This document shows positions 42,391 through 53,157 of a stretch of 64,000 bases of DNA, in pieces. Under the pieces are notes generated by a model. It was not told the origin of the DNA. It did not search any database and worked only from the letters and a program-made list of their open reading frames with translations. Origin of the DNA: Isoperla grammatica (Eukaryota > Arthropoda > Insecta > Plecoptera > Perlodidae); NCBI GenBank assembly GCA_945910005.1, contig OX246744.1, forward strand, positions 6,323,973-6,387,972, read 5' to 3'. Each line of letters begins with the position of its first letter. Positions within the stretch are counted from its first letter, which is position 1. A program made the translations under genes and the position numbers.

Positions 42391-42471
42391 GCGTCAACAA
42401 CACCGGACATCAACGACAGCCCTGATGTATCCGCCAAGACAGTTAAGAGAGACGAAAGGAGAAGAGAGGTA
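42391..42471 (+). CDS. Orphan candidate exon
   Basis: An open 81-nt stretch encodes ASTTPDINDSPDVSAKTVKR and DERRRE. It lies after AATAAATAAG and before a strong donor GAGAGAG/GTAAGTAG. It cannot extend TAF13 in phase 1 (it would stop after VNNTGHQRQP), and the acceptor has a poor pyrimidine tract. It may be an alternative or non-coding exon, or chance. Confidence 0.25.
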
Positions 42472-42644
42472 AGTAGCAGTACCAACTGAACATACTGTGA
42501 ATATACATGCAGAATAAATAACTAGGTAGGCTTTAAATTTTTTTTGTTTTATTTTATAAAAACAAACCAATAGAGGGCTTAATATTTCATAAATGTTCTA
42601 TCATTTTCCAATAACCCAAATATAATACAAATCAGTCGGAAACC

Positions 42645-44087
42645 TTACAGTGAAAGGCCTCTGCCCCACGCTCCGGATTGGCAATATTTGGGGCTTTCTA
42701 CTGCCCTTTTCGCTGACATGATGACATCGTTTACTCCCACTCCGTCGTAAGAAGCTCCAACCAAGGATAGTGGTAACTTGTGAGTGATTATGTATTTCCT
42801 CATTCTCTCAACCCGTTCCTGATGTCCGACAACGTACTGTGGAATGCAATCTTTCAATACTTGGGTCTTACTTGCCTCTGGTTTAGCAGTTATGCCCAGT
42901 ATCTGCTCCAATTGTGTAACTGCCGTGTTAAGCAAAAGTCCCGGTGGTGGATTCCCACCAAACCACTTGTTGAACCATTTTCCTCCCATCATCACTGTGA
43001 GATTAGTACATTCTCCCTTTGGGAAACAACAACTGTCATAAATTACACCTAAAATCGGCATGTTCTCTGCTGGTGGAATCAGAAACCCAAAAGCTTCTTG
43101 GTTGAGAACTTTTCCAGAATAAAGCAGGTTGACAACGGCAACTGTCACTGAATTAATTGCAGACAAGTCTTCAGCGAGTTCAGGATGCTGACTTCTAAGC
43201 AACGGTGCTAGAGTGCACGCAGGAATCGTGCTGTACACGTGGTCAAAACGGAGTTCACCGCCGTTATTCGCCTTTACTACTGCTACGCCTGCCTCGGTAA
43301 ACTTTATTTGGTTGCAAGTGGTATTCATTCTTATGTCGGCACCTTTTGTACTGATACTTTCCTTCAAAGCCTTGGGCAACTCTTCAAGACCACCTTTAAG
43401 CGACCAAACACTCCATTTGTCGGCAAGGGCACGTTGTGAGAGACAGTTAATATATTCAGTTGATTTGGTTGGGCCCTTGTTAAAATAGTTATGAACTAAG
43501 CCTCGTATAATGGAACCGTGGTTTTGTTCGGCTTCAAATAACTGTTGCATTAAGAACTTTACACTTATTTCTTTTGCATCTCCGGCACAAATACCACATA
43601 TCATTGGACTAATGGCATAGTCTGCAACCTCCTTGCCCAGTCTTCGTTCTACAAAGTTGTAAATACTCTCGTCTTTACCAACTTTCTTGGGAGCTCTAAA
43701 GTCCTGGAAAATTGAAGCTACAAGCGGTTTTGTGAATGGTGGTTTTGAGAGAAAGAGTGCCTTGAAATCCGAGGGAAGAGTATGTAAATGACCCTTGACA
43801 TACACGAGTCTATTCAATGAAGCTGGATGGGTGGAAAGTATCGGTACCACTTTGTCAGCTAAGCCTAGTTCTTCAATCAAAGCTAATGTGTTGATACCCT
43901 GTTCACCTTTTGGACGAATAGTTCGCGGGCCCAGTTCAAACACAAGACCATTTGGAAGATGATGAGACTGAATCCAGCCACCAAGGCGTTGAGTTGCTTC
44001 TAATAATTTCACCTTCTGATTAGAATTCTTCAGTATGTAATGCGTAGTGGCTAAACCACTTATTCCACCACCTATCACTGCAGTCAT
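42645..44087 (-). CDS. PPOX: Protoporphyrinogen oxidase
   Basis: PPOX is the FAD-dependent mitochondrial inner-membrane enzyme that oxidises protoporphyrinogen IX to protoporphyrin IX, the penultimate step of haem synthesis. The 480-aa frame has no intron. Residues 3-17 form the FAD-binding beta-alpha-beta (AVIGGGISGLATTHYIL). Further family landmarks are FELGPRTIRPKGEQG (about 51-66), GICAGDAKEISVKF, VWSLKGGLEELPKAL, QYVVGHQERVERMR (about 424) and the C-terminal SLVGASYDGVGVNDVIMSAK. Length matches the human enzyme (477 aa), and no frameshift or missing motif was seen, so it should be functional. It converges on TAF13. An AATAAA-type signal lies about 80-100 nt past the stop on the minus strand. 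Confidence 0.97.
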   Translation of the reverse strand: MTAVIGGGISGLATTHYILKNSNQKVKLLEATQRLGGWIQSHHLPNGLVFELGPRTIRPKGEQGINTLALIEELGLADKVVPILSTHPASLNRLVYVKGHLHTLPSDFKALFLSKPPFTKPLVASIFQDFRAPKKVGKDESIYNFVERRLGKEVADYAISPMICGICAGDAKEISVKFLMQQLFEAEQNHGSIIRGLVHNYFNKGPTKSTEYINCLSQRALADKWSVWSLKGGLEELPKALKESISTKGADIRMNTTCNQIKFTEAGVAVVKANNGGELRFDHVYSTIPACTLAPLLRSQHPELAEDLSAINSVTVAVVNLLYSGKVLNQEAFGFLIPPAENMPILGVIYDSCCFPKGECTNLTVMMGGKWFNKWFGGNPPPGLLLNTAVTQLEQILGITAKPEASKTQVLKDCIPQYVVGHQERVERMRKYIITHKLPLSLVGASYDGVGVNDVIMSAKRAVESPKYCQSGAWGRGLSL

Positions 44088-44809
44088 TTTAGGTAATATG
44101 GTAATTCATAGCCACCCTTGGTTAACCTACAAGAAGTTACCCACAAAAAATAGGATTTGGACTAGCCTAGTCATTGTGTATAAAATCCCTTGTCTAGCAA
44201 CAAAAAAGTTGAAAACATAACCTTCAAAGTTTTAGCAAAGAAGGTAGAAAGAAAGACAAATCTCGCGCTTCCATGGTTCGATAATTTGTTTCGGAATAAC
44301 AAAAATAAAGATTGGTATGATGTAACAAGTTTGTTTTTAGAGTATGTGATTACTGAAATTCATATTTGAGCTCATGATTATTTATTTTTATATGCGTACA
44401 GGAGAAAATAAAAACTAAATAAATATGTAAAAGTTGGCCTATCAGCGACTGCTGTAGGACCGTCATTGAAAATAAGAAGAAGTACCCTGTTTACAAGGCC
44501 GTGGTTTGCACTGTCGCATTTCTACCGGGAATTTCAAACCCACGCAACAACCAACCATACTTCAATGTTTTATATTCGTCTGGTAACGTAATATTTCGGT
44601 TTACATTCACTTAATAAATTATTCACAATTCTGTTAGGGTTATGGGTAGCTACTTGCATCAATTTAGTAGTGATTTTTAAGTTAGGAATGTTTTTTTAAA
44701 TGGTATGCTGGGGCGCTGCACCTCCCGAAATACCAGCTTATGAATGTATGGTAAATATTAAATATATGATTTATAAACCTTATAATTTAAGTAAACAATA
44801 AATTATTGA
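44088..44809 (-). promoter_or_regulatory. PPOX upstream region
   Basis: This lies directly 5' of PPOX. A possible 5' UTR acceptor (AACTTCTTGTAG on the minus strand, about 44131) would allow an upstream non-coding exon. No TATA box or other clear motif was seen. The sequence is AT-rich. Confidence 0.3.
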
Positions 44810-44821
44810 AGTCTCAGTAAT

Positions 44822-45137
44822 CGAACTAATCGTACTGCTTGTAATCGTACTGTTTGTAATCGTACTGCTTGTAGTCGTACTGTTTGTAATCGTACTGCTT
44901 GTAATCGTACTGCTTGTAATCGTACTGCTTGTAATCGTACTGCTTGTAATCGTACTGTTTGTAATCGTACTGCTTGTAATCGTACTGCTTGTAATCGTAC
45001 TGCTTGTAATCGTACTGTTTGTAATCGTACTGCTTGTAATCGTACTGTTTGTAATCGTACTGCTTGTAATCGTACTGTTTGTAATCGTACTGTTTGTAAT
45101 CGTACTGCTTGTAATCGTACTGTTTGTAATCGTACTC
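44822..45137. repeat. 15-bp minisatellite, about 21 copies
   Basis: The unit is CGTACTGCTTGTAAT, with a single common variant (CTG TTT for CTG CTT) and one GTAGTC. Because 15 is divisible by three and the unit has no stop in most frames, long frames run through it; on the minus strand they read as a YDYKQ repeat. Nothing else supports a protein. Confidence 0.95.
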
Positions 45138-46379
45138 GCTTGTCCAATAAAACAAAATACCTATTATTGTTGTATATATTCTTATTTATCTTATTAGGAC
45201 ATTATTATGTATATGTAGGCTATTATTAATATTAGTAGTATAAGATTTTATGATAACTTGGTATTATCTACTTGTATTTTAGTATTCTTATTATGTTTAG
45301 GTGTAGTTTTTTATTTATTACTATTTGCCTAGGTTTACTATTATTATGTGTATGTAATTTTAGTATTATTATTAATAATAGTACTGTATGTTATTATTAT
45401 TGATAACTAAATGTATTACATTTCTCTGTTGTTTTGTATTGTATTTATGTATTTGTTCAAAACCACTGTAAAGAGCGTAAGCTCATTTACAATACCAGTG
45501 ATATCCATAACGAATGTGGTGAAATTATCCCACTTAGCAGTCTTATATATATTATCAGTATATTATTATAATTATTTCATTGTATTATTTAATATTCCTT
45601 TATAGCTATTCATAATATATTTTGTATTAGTTATCGTACTAATAGATTGTACCTATTTTGTATTTTGTACTATGTTATTGTACTAAATGATTTGTAATTT
45701 TTGTTTGTATTTCATGTGTAACTAACTGTACGGCTGAAGAGAGCCTCCGCACAGACGGTGGCTCTGCAATAGCCCATACATTAAATAAGTAAATATATAA
45801 ATATCCTCTACAAACTCTCAAAACTATAAACAAAAAAATAGTGGCGGCTCACGCCCCCCCCCCCCCCCCCCCCCCAACACTTCCGAAATATATATTCCTG
45901 TTTACGTCGCTGGTAATATATATATTGTTATTGTGCTCTTTTGAAAATTAGATTTATATCTGAGTGAATGCGGTATGTCACCCCACCCCCTTTAGCCTCA
46001 TTATTTTCAACAAGTCCCTAGTAACAGACATGTTCTGAGTCAATGTCAATGTAGTATTATGATGACACAACAGGCTGGGCTGGGCCACATAACAACCGCG
46101 TGATCGCCCGCCCTATGTAAGGTGGCGTGACACAGATAAGAGATACCAGTTGAGCTAGGGGAGTATGAAACATCATCGTATCCTTATATGGTGATGTCTG
46201 ATCATGGCTGTCGCTATTGGCTGACGATGACGTTATTTGGAGGAGATTGCATGTTTGCCTCGCGACTAGATGAATTGTTGTTTGAATCAGAATCCAAAGG
46301 AACAAAACTCTGGTTCCCATCAAATGGTTTATGTTTGTATGGTTTCACTGTTTGGTTGATGTACACATATGTTTTAATA

Positions 46380-46385
<6 letters not shown>
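45138..46385. other. AT-rich repeats; LINE 3' end (+) and C-tract
   Basis: This holds a LINE 3' end on the plus strand at about 45640-45785 (TACGGCTGAAGAGAGCCTCC, GGTGGCTCTGCAATAGCC, then ACATTAAATAAG), whose inverted partner is at 46612-46760. There is also a C-tract at about 45856-45876. Between 45180 and 45640 the sequence is TATTATTA-rich. No gene was recognised. Confidence 0.6.

Positions 46386-46463
<78 letters not shown>
46386..46463. repeat. (AG)n microsatellite
   Basis: About 38 uninterrupted AG units are followed by a G-run (46463-46470). Frames reading ER repeats across it are artefacts. Confidence 0.95.
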
Positions 46464-46470
<7 letters not shown>

Positions 46471-46604
46471 ATGGTTGGGCATTACGTCCAGTATTTTGGC
46501 AACGATGCTAATCGAGACATGATTGACCATACCTACAACACACGACAAAGTAACTAAATCCATGTAACTTGTACATGTACATTAATTAATGTTATGATTA
46601 TTTA

Positions 46605-47230
46605 TTTATTTAATGTATAGGCTATTGCAGAGCCACCATCTGTGCGGAGGCTCTCTTCAGCCGTACAGAGTTATACATGTAAATACAAACAAGAATTACA
46701 AACCATTAGGTACAATTACATAGTACAAAATACAAAATAGGTACAATTTATTTGTACAATAACACTGATACAAAATACATTATGAATGGATATAAAGAAA
46801 TATGAAATAATACAATTCAATAATTATAATAATATATATTAATTTTGAGGAAGTAAATTAAAGGAAGTAAGTAAAAGATATATTATGAAAATGATAAAGT
46901 TCGCGGTTAAAATGGTTGCATTTTGTGTGGGGGATAAGGGGATTTGAACTTTAGTTTCATAGGGAAAGTTACTTCTTCAAACATTAGTGACTTCATTTCT
47001 GCACGCGGTTTTTGTATCCAGTAATAAGAGTTATGAATCTGTCGTGGATGGGAAGGAAGGAGATCGTACTGCAGACGTCGGTGTTGTGGGTCCAGGGTGC
47101 AAGGCGGGAAGTACGGCGTAATATTCTATCGTTCAAGGACATAATAGCGATCGATAAGGTGATCTGGTAATACTGAAGCTAATACATTTGCGGCATAGTC
47201 GAAGACGGGACGAATAAAAGCTTTATATGT
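46605..47230 (-). mobile_element. Degenerate LINE 3' half, minus strand
   Basis: On the minus strand, about 47222 downwards reads KAFIRPVFDYAANVLASVLP, DHLIDRYYVLER, a stop, then in another frame RRLQYDLLPIHDRFI. This is the usual C-terminal region of LINE polymerases. The 3' UTR (CTGAAGAGAGCCTCCGCACA) ends at 46612 with TACATTAAATAAAT. It has stops and frameshifts, so it is dead. Another copy of the same 3' end is at 45640-45785 on the plus strand. Confidence 0.75.
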
Positions 47231-47697
47231 GTGATATATTTGTAAATCTTTATTTAGCTTTACCAGCTATTATTGTCAAACATACATGCATACACACACT
47301 ACTAGGTATCTTATTATTATTATCAATTAAATATACAAATACTTTCGAATTATTTTTACTGTCAATCATTATTTATAATTGTACAATTGATGTTCAAACA
47401 ATGAGCAATATGTGTGTGCAGATATATTATCTTGGTCTACAAGCAGAAAATTTCTTAATTACGTTTTTGTTTTATTCTCTAAATGTATAAACTTGTAGAA
47501 CAAAAAAACTGTTGTGCTCTATTTCTTAATTAAATTTAGTTATAGTTTGTATTATATATAATTACTGACTTTGTATAGGCCTTGTATCGGATGTATAGTA
47601 TCGTATAGGTAATTTAAGAGCTGCACAATAAATACAATACAATACAGGCTAGCTACGGCTAGCTACTATTATGGTTTCACGACTCTCATAGCCCAAA

Positions 47698-48464
47698 GTT
47701 CGTCTCTATCCAAAATACACGCCGGTAAAGAGGACTCTTCAAAGGGAGGCTTTTTTCCCGCTCACTGTGCAAGGTAGTAAACGTCAAGCTTGTCACCAGG
47801 AAGTATGCACAGTTTAAAAAAGTAACCAGCTGTCTAATCAAATAAAAAAACCACCCGCTTGACAATAGCGAAGACGGGGGCTCAGGATTCGGTCCTTTTT
47901 CAAAGGGTCAACCATAATTATCTCTTGCTCAAGAAAAATGACTATCACTTCTGCTATTTTACTACTTGTTTTACAAACCTGTTATAAGAATGGCTAATCC
48001 TGAATATTCATGGTCGAAGGTCCATGTGGTTTGGAGCTGTCGTTACTGTGTTAGAAGGTAAGTGTTTTGCTAAATAAAGAGGATGATTGACAGCATTAGT
48101 CTCCAACAATAAGAAACAGTTCCTTTTAGTTCGCATTTTGCCGGCGTGTATTTTAAATGTATTTCATTTCATGTATTGATCTTCCCTTTGATAAGTAAAT
48201 TGTACATATATGAGTATCGTCATAGACTTAAACATTAAAGCGGCACAGGCCTTGGACTAAATTAAGCTTATAATCTAAGGATAGCCTATAGTTATAACAG
48301 TTAAATTAAATTAAATTAATTAAATTATTGTGTATTTGCCGTGTATTTGGTAAGTGTTTTGCCAAATAAAGGGAATGATTAACAGCGTTTAGTCTCCAAC
48401 AATAAGCAACAGTTCCTTTTAGCTCGCATTTTGCCGGCGTGTATTTTGAATTGAGACAAACTGT
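47698..48464. mobile_element. TIR element with a duplicated right end
   Basis: The left end TCCAAAATACACGCCGG is inverted at the right end CCGGCGTGTATTTTGAA (about 48440). A second copy of the right-end block (GGTAAGTGTTTTGCTAAATA through GCCGGCGTGTATTTT) lies at 48057-48161, so the right terminus is present twice about 290 bp apart. No transposase. Confidence 0.65.
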
Positions 48465-49680
48465 TATCATGACTATACTTTCCACATAGGCAATCCAAGG
48501 GTCAAGATCATATTACCAGTATGTCCTACGTGTACATGTAAACGCAATAACTATGGAAATAAAACTATCATTGATATGTGATAACAGGTGATGGGGGGGG
48601 GGGGGGGGAGAAAGAGTCGAGTCGGTGTTGTTTCATAAATGGACGTCAGACGTTGTAAAAAAGGGGTTTGAAAACGCGCGAGTTTTTTTAAGGGTTTTAT
48701 TTATTTACGGTTATACCATAAGTTTAGGGTTATCATTATTTATTTAGAGGAACGGTTACAAATTGGTTTGACAAATATCGGCGTCGCCGTCCATTCATTG
48801 AAAAAACGACGTCAGAATTGTCGCCGAAAATTGCAAATTTAGCCACGCATTTACCTTTTCAAGTAGCCTATACCAATATTGGGACAGCGGTTGGTTACAA
48901 GACTGTTGCCATGCGGATTAAACTATACTTTCGACAAACTAATATATTATATTCTGTTGTCTGTTTTGTGTTCATACAAATACATTATACAGAATATATC
49001 TATGGGTGGCGGGGGGGGGGGGGGGGGGAGTCATGGATTTCAGGAACTGGCTAACACAAATATATATATATGCAAAATATAATAATTAATAATACTATTT
49101 TAATGTATCTTTATTTAGCTTTCGCTATTAGTCCAACATAAATAATATATACATGCATACGTATACATCTTAATTGAGGAGGTTGTGACATCACAGGCGG
49201 ACAAACAACGTGTTGCTAGGCAACTGCATTGTTGTATCTTTCTTTGTTTGGTGCATGTTCAATGATTGTCCGAAACAAAACAAGGCAACACGGCTATTTT
49301 TGGAATCGAGTCTTGTGCTATAAATACATGCATTATTCCTTCACAAAATCGGCATCTCACTCGTAATTGTTTTTTTATCACTCTTCCTTTTCACACCCTC
49401 AATAAAATTATTATACAGGTTAAAAACACTGTAAAAAATTGATTTCTGGACGTTGCTCTTTTCCCCACTCTTAAAATATTTATCTGACTTAGCGGGTAAA
49501 CTGCCATTGGTCAAATTAATCCACAAATTTAAAACATTGAATGCAATCCTTCGTTTAACACTTTTATGCGCAAATCGGTTAAAATGTAAAACGAAATTCC
49601 TGTTCCCTGCAGACAAATGGGAAAGCTTTCGCCCCCCAAATCCCCTTATACCAGAATGGATAGTGATGGGTTGTCTTTAC
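48465..49680. other. No recognisable gene; G-tracts and an inverted MITE copy
   Basis: G-runs occur at about 48593-48608 and 49011-49028. The 49180-49322 segment is an inverted copy of the MITE at 19676-19851. Short frames here show no family resemblance. Confidence 0.5.
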
Positions 49681-50010
49681 TCATCCCCCTCCCCCCCCCC
49701 CCCCCCTCCACCAATAGAAAATATCCTTCAGACAACAATCCTCGTAGTTGCCAATCACTGCTGAATCAAGAGGGGGGGGGGGGAGATGGGGGGTGATCAC
49801 CCCATATTTTCGATGTGTTAATACACTGAATATTATGTTTGAATGGTTATACTTTGAAAATCGTACTTTCGTAGCGGGGGGGGGGGGGGGGGCAACCCAT
49901 ACTTTCTGTGTTAATACACCTGAATATGTGTTTGAATGGTTATACTTTAAAATCGTAGTTTCTCGTAGCGGGGAGGGGGGGGGGGGGGGGGGGGAAGGGG
50001 GGGGGACGTC
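49681..50010. repeat. Cluster of long C/G tracts within a duplicated unit
   Basis: There are five homopolymer tracts of about 12-22 nt: C at about 49688, G at about 49773, 49876, 49974 and after. The blocks between the later ones are near-repeats (TTTGAATGGTTATACTTTGA, AATCGTACTTTCGTAGCGGG / AAAATCGTAGTTTCTCGTAG). The poly-Gly/poly-Pro frames are artefacts. Confidence 0.9.
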
Positions 50011-50166
50011 TACAAACGTCAAAAATGGGGAATTGCAAGGTGGATTTTTGTTGTCTTTGGGAGGCAGGCGTATCATAGTCTCGATTATAGCTTCGTAGCA
50101 TGTAGAAAGTTAGGCCCCGTTGTTGACGTAAACAAATCAATACCTGTTATCTTATTGTGTGTTTGC

Positions 50167-50290
50167 CTAGTTGGCCGCAAAGCGACAGAGTCGGCTGCTG
50201 ATGACGTAGTTGTTGACTAGAGCGAGTTTACGTGCGGCGATTTGTACTTTCGTCTCTGCCTCATTCTGTTGACAGACTTCGTGGAGACAG
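50167..50290 (+). ncRNA. Candidate first exon of the 50-54 kb exon-array transcript
   Basis: A GC-richer stretch ends in a strong donor (GGAGACAG/GTAAGCC at 50291). No acceptor-like partner precedes it closely, so it could be a 5' exon. The frames within it are short. Its link to the downstream exon array is positional only. Confidence 0.3.
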
Positions 50291-51110
50291 GTAAGCCTCA
50301 CCCTGCATTCTAGTAGACTAGCTGCCGGCTTTGGCATCAACCATTGCATTTCATGTTTTTTTTAAAAATAATTTCTTGCTATTTCATGTCAATATTCATC
50401 AATTCATTCTACTAAATAGTAAATGCAGTGTTTTTTTAAAATGTACTTCGTAATCAAAATAGTGTCAGCGTGTTTTTAATTGAAATAGTTTACCGGCCAC
50501 CTAAGTTAGGCTACCTCACCTCATTTACAGTACTGTCGCTTGAGTTCTATTATTGTACAAATATTGCTAATTTCATTCAATATTGTTGCTGTTACTAAAA
50601 CTATTAAATCATTCATCCAATGAATTATTGGTTTTTAATCAATATTTGCACCAGGGCGCGGCTTTGAGATAAATGCTACCGCGCGCGTTTTCATGGCTTC
50701 AATTAATTTCCCCCATTTCACTTCATTGTTTTTTGTATCTTATTTTTTCAATAACCTTGCCCAATTAATTAAATATTACTTATAAGTATCAATATTTACA
50801 CAAAAGCGGGATTTTAACAACAATATTAATGATGACTACCCAATAGTAGATCGTACCGCCGCCCTGGAAATTATTCGCGCCAAGAGCTATACGTGCAGAT
50901 TTGTAAGCTTATTTCATTGTTTATTTGATTCGCGTTAATTATTTCCTTTTAGATATTTATTAGCCACGTTTGTGTGTAAAATGAACTAGATTGAGGATAT
51001 ATTGATATTTCGGTTGACCTCTAGCATTGAATGTGGTTCCTTGATCACATGATCACCGCTGTAATAATATATAAATTATATAAATATGTGTGTTATTTGT
51101 TTGTTTTTAG

Positions 51111-51244
51111 ATGGTCTTGTACTGGTGGACTGTGTGGTCGCCTGCATGAAGGAGTCGCTCCACGAGGCTACCTGCGTCGCCGACAGCCAGCTTACCTCGA
51201 GATCTTCTTGGAGCATAGACGATAACCCGCTTCGAGTTGCTTCG
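51111..51244 (+). ncRNA. Exon-array unit A
   Basis: The acceptor is TTTGTTTTTAG before 51111 and the donor TGCTTCG/GTGAGT after 51244 (134 nt). The core CAGCTTACCTCGA is at 51188-51200. One frame encodes QPAYLEIFLEHRR before a stop, and another is fully open. Sequence outside the core differs from units B-D, making A the most diverged complete unit along with E and F. Confidence 0.6.
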
Positions 51245-51454
51245 GTGAGTAAACTATACCTAACGGTGTCGACGTCATACGACCTAGCTGTCTAGTATAG
51301 TATTACTCAAATAGCCTAATCAAAATCAAATCAAATATTCCTAATGGAAGGCTAATCTTCACGACTGCACATTATCTTACAATTTACATTGCAATAATGG
51401 GTACTATCATTGTATTTTTAACCATTCAGGCCCATCCAAGAATTCAGGTGGAGA

Positions 51455-51520
51455 TTGGACAAATAATAAAGCAATTCACGTGGGTTCGAATCCCACTTCG
51501 ATTAACCTACAGGGATTTTT
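51455..51520 (+). mobile_element. Possible SINE fragment
   Basis: CACGTGGGTTCGAATCCCAC contains a tRNA-like B box (GGTTCGAATCC) followed by TTCGATTAACCTACAGGG. No A box or cloverleaf is evident. Weak. Confidence 0.3.
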
Positions 51521-51596
51521 CTTTCTCCTGATTTTAACTTCGAAGTCGATGCTGCTGTTAGTTCACCCCTTGACGTCCACTCTTGTTTCCTTGCAG

Positions 51597-51728
51597 ACAA
51601 CGGAACCGGGCCCTCGTGGACGTCCCAGCGTGTTCGCCCGGAAGGAGAGATGTCGGCCCGCAGACATCCAGCTTACCTCAAGACTTTCGTCGAGCGTTGT
51701 TAGATGGCACGAGGACGTGGTTGTGTTG
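51597..51728 (+). ncRNA. Exon-array unit B
   Basis: The acceptor is TTTCCTTGCAG and the donor GTGTTG/GTGAGTCTAC (132 nt). The core CAGCTTACCTCAA is at 51669-51681. It contains a 17-codon small frame, MSARRHPAYLKTFVERC, ending in TAG within the exon. Units B, C and D plus the preceding 50-60 nt of intron are near-identical triplicates. Confidence 0.7.
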
Positions 51729-52046
51729 GTGAGTCTACTTCAATATATCTAGACCAAACTAAGCTTTATGATCTTCACAAATGAAAATTAATTAATTGAG
51801 AATTAGTTCAATTAATGAACTTCCCAAATAATTTTGGTGACTTAAAATAGTTAAAATTATTCACAAACATGTATTTAAAACTAAAACATATCAAAACAGT
51901 GTTTTTTTTTGGTGTTTTCTTTGGAAAAAGGACTTCAAAAAGTGTAACGGCACACTCCAAAAATACTAGACTCTGGTCTTCACAATCTTCATAAGACAAT
52001 TCTGTTGTTTGTTCACCCCTTGACAACCACTCTTATTTCCTTGCAG

Positions 52047-52176
52047 ACAACGGAACCGGGCCCTCATGGAGGTCCCAGCGTGTTCGCCCGGAAGGAGAGA
52101 TGTCGGCCCGCAGACATCCAGCTTACCTCGAGACTTTCGTCGAGCGTTTAGACGGCACGAGAACGTGAATGTGTTG
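52047..52176 (+). ncRNA. Exon-array unit C
   Basis: The acceptor is TTTCCTTGCAG and the donor GTGTTG/GTGAGTCTAC (130 nt). The core CAGCTTACCTCGA is at 52119-52131. A 2-nt deletion relative to B and D puts a stop into the long frame (..SSSV, stop) but lengthens the small MSARRHPAYLETFVER frame by a few codons. That argues against one continuous protein through the array. Confidence 0.7.
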
Positions 52177-52513
52177 GTGAGTCTACTTCAATATTTATAG
52201 ACCAAACTTAATGTTAGGCAATACCAGTAAGCTAAGTAAGACTCTGATCTTCCCAAATAAAAATTAATTAATTGAAAATTAATTCAATTAATGAACTATC
52301 CAATTAATTTCGATGGCTAAAAATAGTTTTAACTTATTCAAAAACATGTATTTAATACTGGAACATATCAAAACAGTGGGTTTTTGGTGCATTTCTTGGG
52401 AAAAAGGACTTCAAAAAGTGTAACAGCACACTCCAAAAATACCAGACTCTGGTCTTCACAAGTCAATGCTGTTATTTGTTCACCCCTTGACGTCCACTCT
52501 TCTTTGCTTACAG

Positions 52514-52645
52514 ACAACGGAACCGGGCCTTCATGGAGGTCCCAGCGTGTTCGCCCGGAAGGAGAGATGTCGGCCCTCAGACATCCAGCTTACCTCGAGA
52601 CTTTCGTCGAGCGTTGTTAGACGGCACGAGAACGGGATTGTGTTG
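52514..52645 (+). ncRNA. Exon-array unit D
   Basis: The acceptor is TTGCTTACAG and the donor GTGTTG/GTGAGTCTAC (132 nt). The core CAGCTTACCTCGA is at 52586-52598. The small frame is MSALRHPAYLETFVERC and stop. Upstream intron block GTTCACCCCTTGACGTCCAC is shared with B and, slightly changed, C. Confidence 0.7.
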
Positions 52646-52987
52646 GTGAGTCTACTGCAATATTGTTTGATCGAGTTACGCTTTAGTATGATTAAATATT
52701 GACAGTTTGGCAATACCCAAAAAGCAGTTTAGATTAATACTCAGATTGTGAAAGCCCATTACAAATTTTAACCTCTTTTTTTGCTTTTTAATCAATACTT
52801 AAGCCCCTGTGCATTTGGGCCTGGAGTTGAATAAGTCCAGTGTAGCTCATGTTAGATGGGTAATAATACCATTGTTGCAACACTTTTAAATTTCTGCAAA
52901 TTAAAAAAATTTTACTTCATTAAAATATGATAGTGAAAATACACAGGAACTTTAAAAACAACTAATGTATGTATTTCCTCTTTTCAG

Positions 52988-53157
52988 ACAAGATGGGACT
53001 TTATGCTGGTGGACGGCTGACTAACCTTGCACAACTATTAGGTACCCTAACATGCTCACCCTCAAGAAGAAACATCTCCCTGAGTCACTGAGATCCAGCT
53101 TACCTTGAACTGCGCCGAGCGTCGCTGCTGCTGGAGAACGAACTTGGAGATGTTTCG
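52988..53157 (+). ncRNA. Exon-array unit E
   Basis: The acceptor is CCTCTTTTCAG and the donor GTTTCG/GTGAGTAACC (170 nt). The core CAGCTTACCTTGA is at 53096-53108. All three frames are closed before the core, so it cannot be an internal protein-coding exon as spliced. The PAYLE frame directly after the core is preceded by a stop. Confidence 0.6.

Noticed and set aside
44822..45137. CRISPR-like array
   Set aside because: It is a contiguous 15-bp tandem repeat without spacers in an animal genome.
46188..46522. Frames reading ER repeats
   Set aside because: They are translations of the (AG)n microsatellite.
49681..50098. Poly-Gly and poly-Pro rich frames
   Set aside because: They are produced by G/C homopolymer tracts whose length is not even multiple-of-three stable.
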